A stretch of DNA of 64,000 bases. Origin: Tranzscheliella williamsii. Its lineage: Eukaryota; Basidiomycota; Ustilaginomycetes; Ustilaginales; Ustilaginaceae. The position numbers were made by a program, and so were the translations under genes. The DNA is taken from contig JALBYF010000055.1 in the NCBI GenBank assembly GCA_023212725.1, positions 1-64,000 of the forward strand, in the 5' to 3' direction. The notes beneath the pieces are model-generated. The model did no database searches and had not been told where the DNA came from. It saw only the letters and a list, made by a program, of their open reading frames with translations. Positions 61,570 through 64,000 of this stretch are shown here, one piece after another. The number at the start of each line of letters is the position of its first letter. The first letter of the stretch is position 1.

Positions 61570-64000
61570 ATGCCCAGTCTCCTGGCCTTGGGTCGCGGTG
61601 CACGAACGCAGCGTGATGAAGAGGCTGCCATGGCCTACAACGCCTCTGACGCAGGGCCAAGACGTTGGAACAGGCCATTCAGCAATCGCAACGCTGCTGC
61701 ATCCATGGGCGACAATCACGCTGTCGCTCTCGAGATGGCCACCCATCCTTCGCGGCTTCCATCCGGCGAAGCCAATGCTGATCTCGAGCAAGGCGCCGTG
61801 CATCATGAGCGGGGCAGTTCGGGCAGGTCGATTCTGTCCAACGTCACCATTCCCTCTTTGTCCGTATTGCGACAGCGCGACAGAGACCAGGAGCGGCGCC
61901 GCCAGGCTGAACGTGCGCAGCTAGAATCTTCGCCATTTGCCGAGGGTGCATACCCTGCTGCCTTGCTGGGGCGGGGAAATCCTGTTACTGCTGTGTTTCT
62001 GCCACCTATTGCAGCTCCTACCGCCGCCAGAACCCCCAAAAAGTCGAGAAGCAGTCGCAGAGAGCGGGAAGAGGCGGCGACTCTCTTTGGCCCAAACCTT
62101 GCTAATTACTTTGGCAGCGGTATCAGCACATCAGGCACCGTCTTCAATACAGGTGTCACTACTAGCCAAGCGCCCATCACCTCACTGCCAACCGAAGCTG
62201 ATACCGCCACTGATCCCTTGCCCGCGTCCAACCGTACTGCAGCCGCCTTCTCGGACCAGACGTCAAGCGGCAGGGACGGCGTTTATCCACAAAGCTCATT
62301 AGCATCGCGTCGCGCCCGTCTTGGATCCCGTGGGCGAGCTCGAGGAGCATCCTTGTCCGGCCTCAGCATGATGTCTCTTGGCGCAGAGTCCGTCACGTCA
62401 CTCGGCGGCATGGACTCGGAGCGAGCTGTAGACGTTGCCCCAACTCAAGGAATGATGCAAGGCTCCACCGCTGATCTCATCGGTCAGATGTCACGCGACG
62501 CTCACATTTCAGAGGGCGGTATCGCTATGAGCGAAGGTGTCGATATCACCACACTGCGCAATTGGGTTGAGCGGAGCAACGGTGTCTCCGGCGCCGCTGA
62601 GCGTCCGGCTGCCGCCGCAATCCCGCCTGTCTGCACCACGCTCCAATCGTACGTTAACCTGAAGCGCAATACGCTCAAACTGTCTGCTCAGGCAGGTTCC
62701 GGTTCCGGTTCCGGTTCCGCTCCCGACTCAGAAAAGCCAGGGCTCGGCTCCCTCGGCGTTGGCAAGACCACCGCTGCTTTTGCCTCCAGCTCCGATGTCA
62801 ACCTGCTTCGGTTCCGGTCTTCGATGTCTGTCTTGCCTTCGCTCGCGTACAACCACGATATAGGATCGGCATCAGCCAAAGAGGAGTCCCTCCCCCATGG
62901 CACACACTCGCTTTCATTCGAGTACGACTGCGCTGCGCCGTACGCGAGTGTCCAGATCTTTGTTCGCGCCAGCCGCAAGCATGGTAGCTGGGTGAACTAC
63001 AGCGCGCCGGTCCATATGGTTTCCACGGAACGCGATGAGACTCCTTTGTGGCTCGCCCAGAGGGGACCACCGCCACACGTTCTCGGCTGGCCTGTTCACG
63101 TTGCCAAGCTGAAGAGCGGATTCGGTGTCAGCCATACAGCTTCCATCCCTCTTGACCTCAAGTACTATGCGCCGGTCAAGGCAAACAAGGACAAGGAAAA
63201 AGCGACCAAGCCAGGAGCCATTAACATTGAACAGAACAAGCAGAACAGCGGTATGGCCAGGGCCCCCGACGTGTTCACCCCTGCCGCCGTCCCCGAGACA
63301 CCCGGCTTCGAGTTCCAGCGTCGACTAGAAACGGATCAGGAAGACGCTGAGGAGGAGGCGCAGCTGCCTTCCGATAGCCGACGCGCTCATTCCGCGTTTA
63401 CAGCCGCAGTAGCAGCAGCGCAGGCCTCGACGGGTGCTGCTAATGCTGGAGATGCCACGGTGCTCTCTCTGGACGGTGGTCAGACATCTACATCTGCCGT
63501 CGAAGACGAAACCAAGGAGCAGAAATTGGCGCGAGAGAAAGCGGAACGGGAAACGCTCAAGGTTGCCATTGTAGTGGAAGCCTTGGATGAAAATGCACGG
63601 CCGCTTCGGGAGCCGAACCTGCAAACTTCGTACCTCCGGTTCACGTCACTTCCAGCTCGCAAAACAGGAACGATACCGGCCGCTGAGGCGGCGGGCGCAT
63701 CTGACGGGGTTGAAGATGCAAACGCACGAACATGGTCAACCCAGGTGGAAGGGCAGGAAGCTGAGATCGGGCCGCATCGATTCCAGCTGCAGGAGCTGTA
63801 CGGTCTGTCGTCGAAGCCGCCGCCCGTCCGGCCGGCAGCGGTTATTGGCGAAGGTGGCGACGAGGCCGAGGGCGAGGAAGAGGGCGTTGGCGGTACGACG
63901 AACACAGCGGCCCCCGGCAGCAGTGCGTTCCTCGCGGCGATGGACATGGAGGCGTCCAACGGGACCGAGTGTCTCATCTGCCTCTCTGCGCCGCCTACCA
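61570..64000 (+). CDS. MGRN1-like RING E3 ubiquitin ligase (partial)
   Basis: The frame is open from 61477 to the window end, so at least 810 residues are present from the ATG at 61570 (MPSLLALGRGARTQ); the gene continues past the edge. The first 350 residues are low-complexity. The MGRN1/RNF157/LOG2 family domain follows: SYVNLKRNTLKLSAQ, then the beta-strand SLSFEYDCAAPYASVQIFVR, then GVSHTASIPLDLKYYAP, then TLKVAIVVEALDE and FQLQELYGLSSK. The RING starts with ECLICLSAPPT at the very end; its remaining zinc ligands are outside. A Gly-Ser repeat (62697-62720) interrupts the N-terminal part of the domain. The true start is uncertain: an in-frame hydrophobic, Ala-rich stretch just before 61570 (61501-61569) may be coding if joined to an upstream exon through the acceptor ending at 61475. 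The ubiquitination target is unknown. Confidence 0.85.
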   Translation, partial: MPSLLALGRGARTQRDEEAAMAYNASDAGPRRWNRPFSNRNAAASMGDNHAVALEMATHPSRLPSGEANADLEQGAVHHERGSSGRSILSNVTIPSLSVLRQRDRDQERRRQAERAQLESSPFAEGAYPAALLGRGNPVTAVFLPPIAAPTAARTPKKSRSSRREREEAATLFGPNLANYFGSGISTSGTVFNTGVTTSQAPITSLPTEADTATDPLPASNRTAAAFSDQTSSGRDGVYPQSSLASRRARLGSRGRARGASLSGLSMMSLGAESVTSLGGMDSERAVDVAPTQGMMQGSTADLIGQMSRDAHISEGGIAMSEGVDITTLRNWVERSNGVSGAAERPAAAAIPPVCTTLQSYVNLKRNTLKLSAQAGSGSGSGSAPDSEKPGLGSLGVGKTTAAFASSSDVNLLRFRSSMSVLPSLAYNHDIGSASAKEESLPHGTHSLSFEYDCAAPYASVQIFVRASRKHGSWVNYSAPVHMVSTERDETPLWLAQRGPPPHVLGWPVHVAKLKSGFGVSHTASIPLDLKYYAPVKANKDKEKATKPGAINIEQNKQNSGMARAPDVFTPAAVPETPGFEFQRRLETDQEDAEEEAQLPSDSRRAHSAFTAAVAAAQASTGAANAGDATVLSLDGGQTSTSAVEDETKEQKLAREKAERETLKVAIVVEALDENARPLREPNLQTSYLRFTSLPARKTGTIPAAEAAGASDGVEDANARTWSTQVEGQEAEIGPHRFQLQELYGLSSKPPPVRPAAVIGEGGDEAEGEEEGVGGTTNTAAPGSSAFLAAMDMEASNGTECLICLSAPPT

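Noticed and set aside
62694..62720. GGTTCC tandem repeat as a mobile or regulatory repeat
   Set aside because: It is in frame and simply encodes a Gly-Ser run in the RING ligase.

Overview
This window is about 64 kb of nuclear DNA from a filamentous or dimorphic fungus. I infer a basidiomycete of the smut lineage (Ustilaginomycotina). The evidence is GC-rich, mostly intron-poor genes; short introns of GTAAGT/GTACGT...AG type; long low-complexity Ser/Ala/Pro tracts in regulatory proteins; and a Fizzy-related APC/C activator of the Cru1/Cdh1 type. There is no sign of plasmid, viral or bacterial DNA. No intact transposon was seen.

Layout. 0-8 kb: a poly-G tract, proteasome ATPase RPT4 (-) and clathrin heavy chain (+), head to head. 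8-16 kb: sorting nexin SNX4 (-) head to head with mitochondrial fission factor FIS1 (+), an HPP-family membrane protein (-) and a Cdh1/Cru1 WD40 protein (-). 16-24 kb: a gene-poor stretch, histone H3 (+), the ER-shaping protein Lunapark (+), an iron-ADH-like / maleylacetate-reductase-like enzyme (-) and an intron-containing tRNA-Glu (-). 24-36 kb: complex III subunit QCR8 (-), a Rom2-type Rho1 GEF (-), the pyrimidine-nucleotide carrier RIM2 (+) and calmodulin (-). 36-48 kb: an F-box-like protein (-), a gene-poor 3 kb, a DHA1-type MFS transporter (+), a second MFS protein with a very long central loop (-) and a decayed 5S rRNA copy. 48-64 kb: an Ams2/Spt21-like GATA protein (+), a VPS9-domain Rab GEF (-), a Rieske plus ferritin-like (DUF455) fusion (+) and a MGRN1-like RING E3 that runs off the right edge (+).

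Most genes are single-copy housekeeping genes and the window is not a biosynthetic cluster. Some loose functional themes appear: membrane traffic (clathrin, SNX4, VPS9 GEF, Lunapark), mitochondria (FIS1, QCR8, RIM2), proteolysis (RPT4, Cru1, F-box, RING) and chromatin (H3 and a likely regulator of histone genes). Splice structures were worked out by eye from GT...AG sites and protein-family continuity for CHC, SNX4, FIS1, QCR8, calmodulin and the Ams2-like gene.

The best candidate for undescribed biology is the single-chain Rieske [2Fe-2S] / diiron ferritin-like protein at 59058-60716. It has all four Rieske ligands and a full E, ExxH, E, ExxH diiron ligand set. That architecture suggests a self-contained electron-transfer plus diiron oxidase or hydroxylase enzyme.
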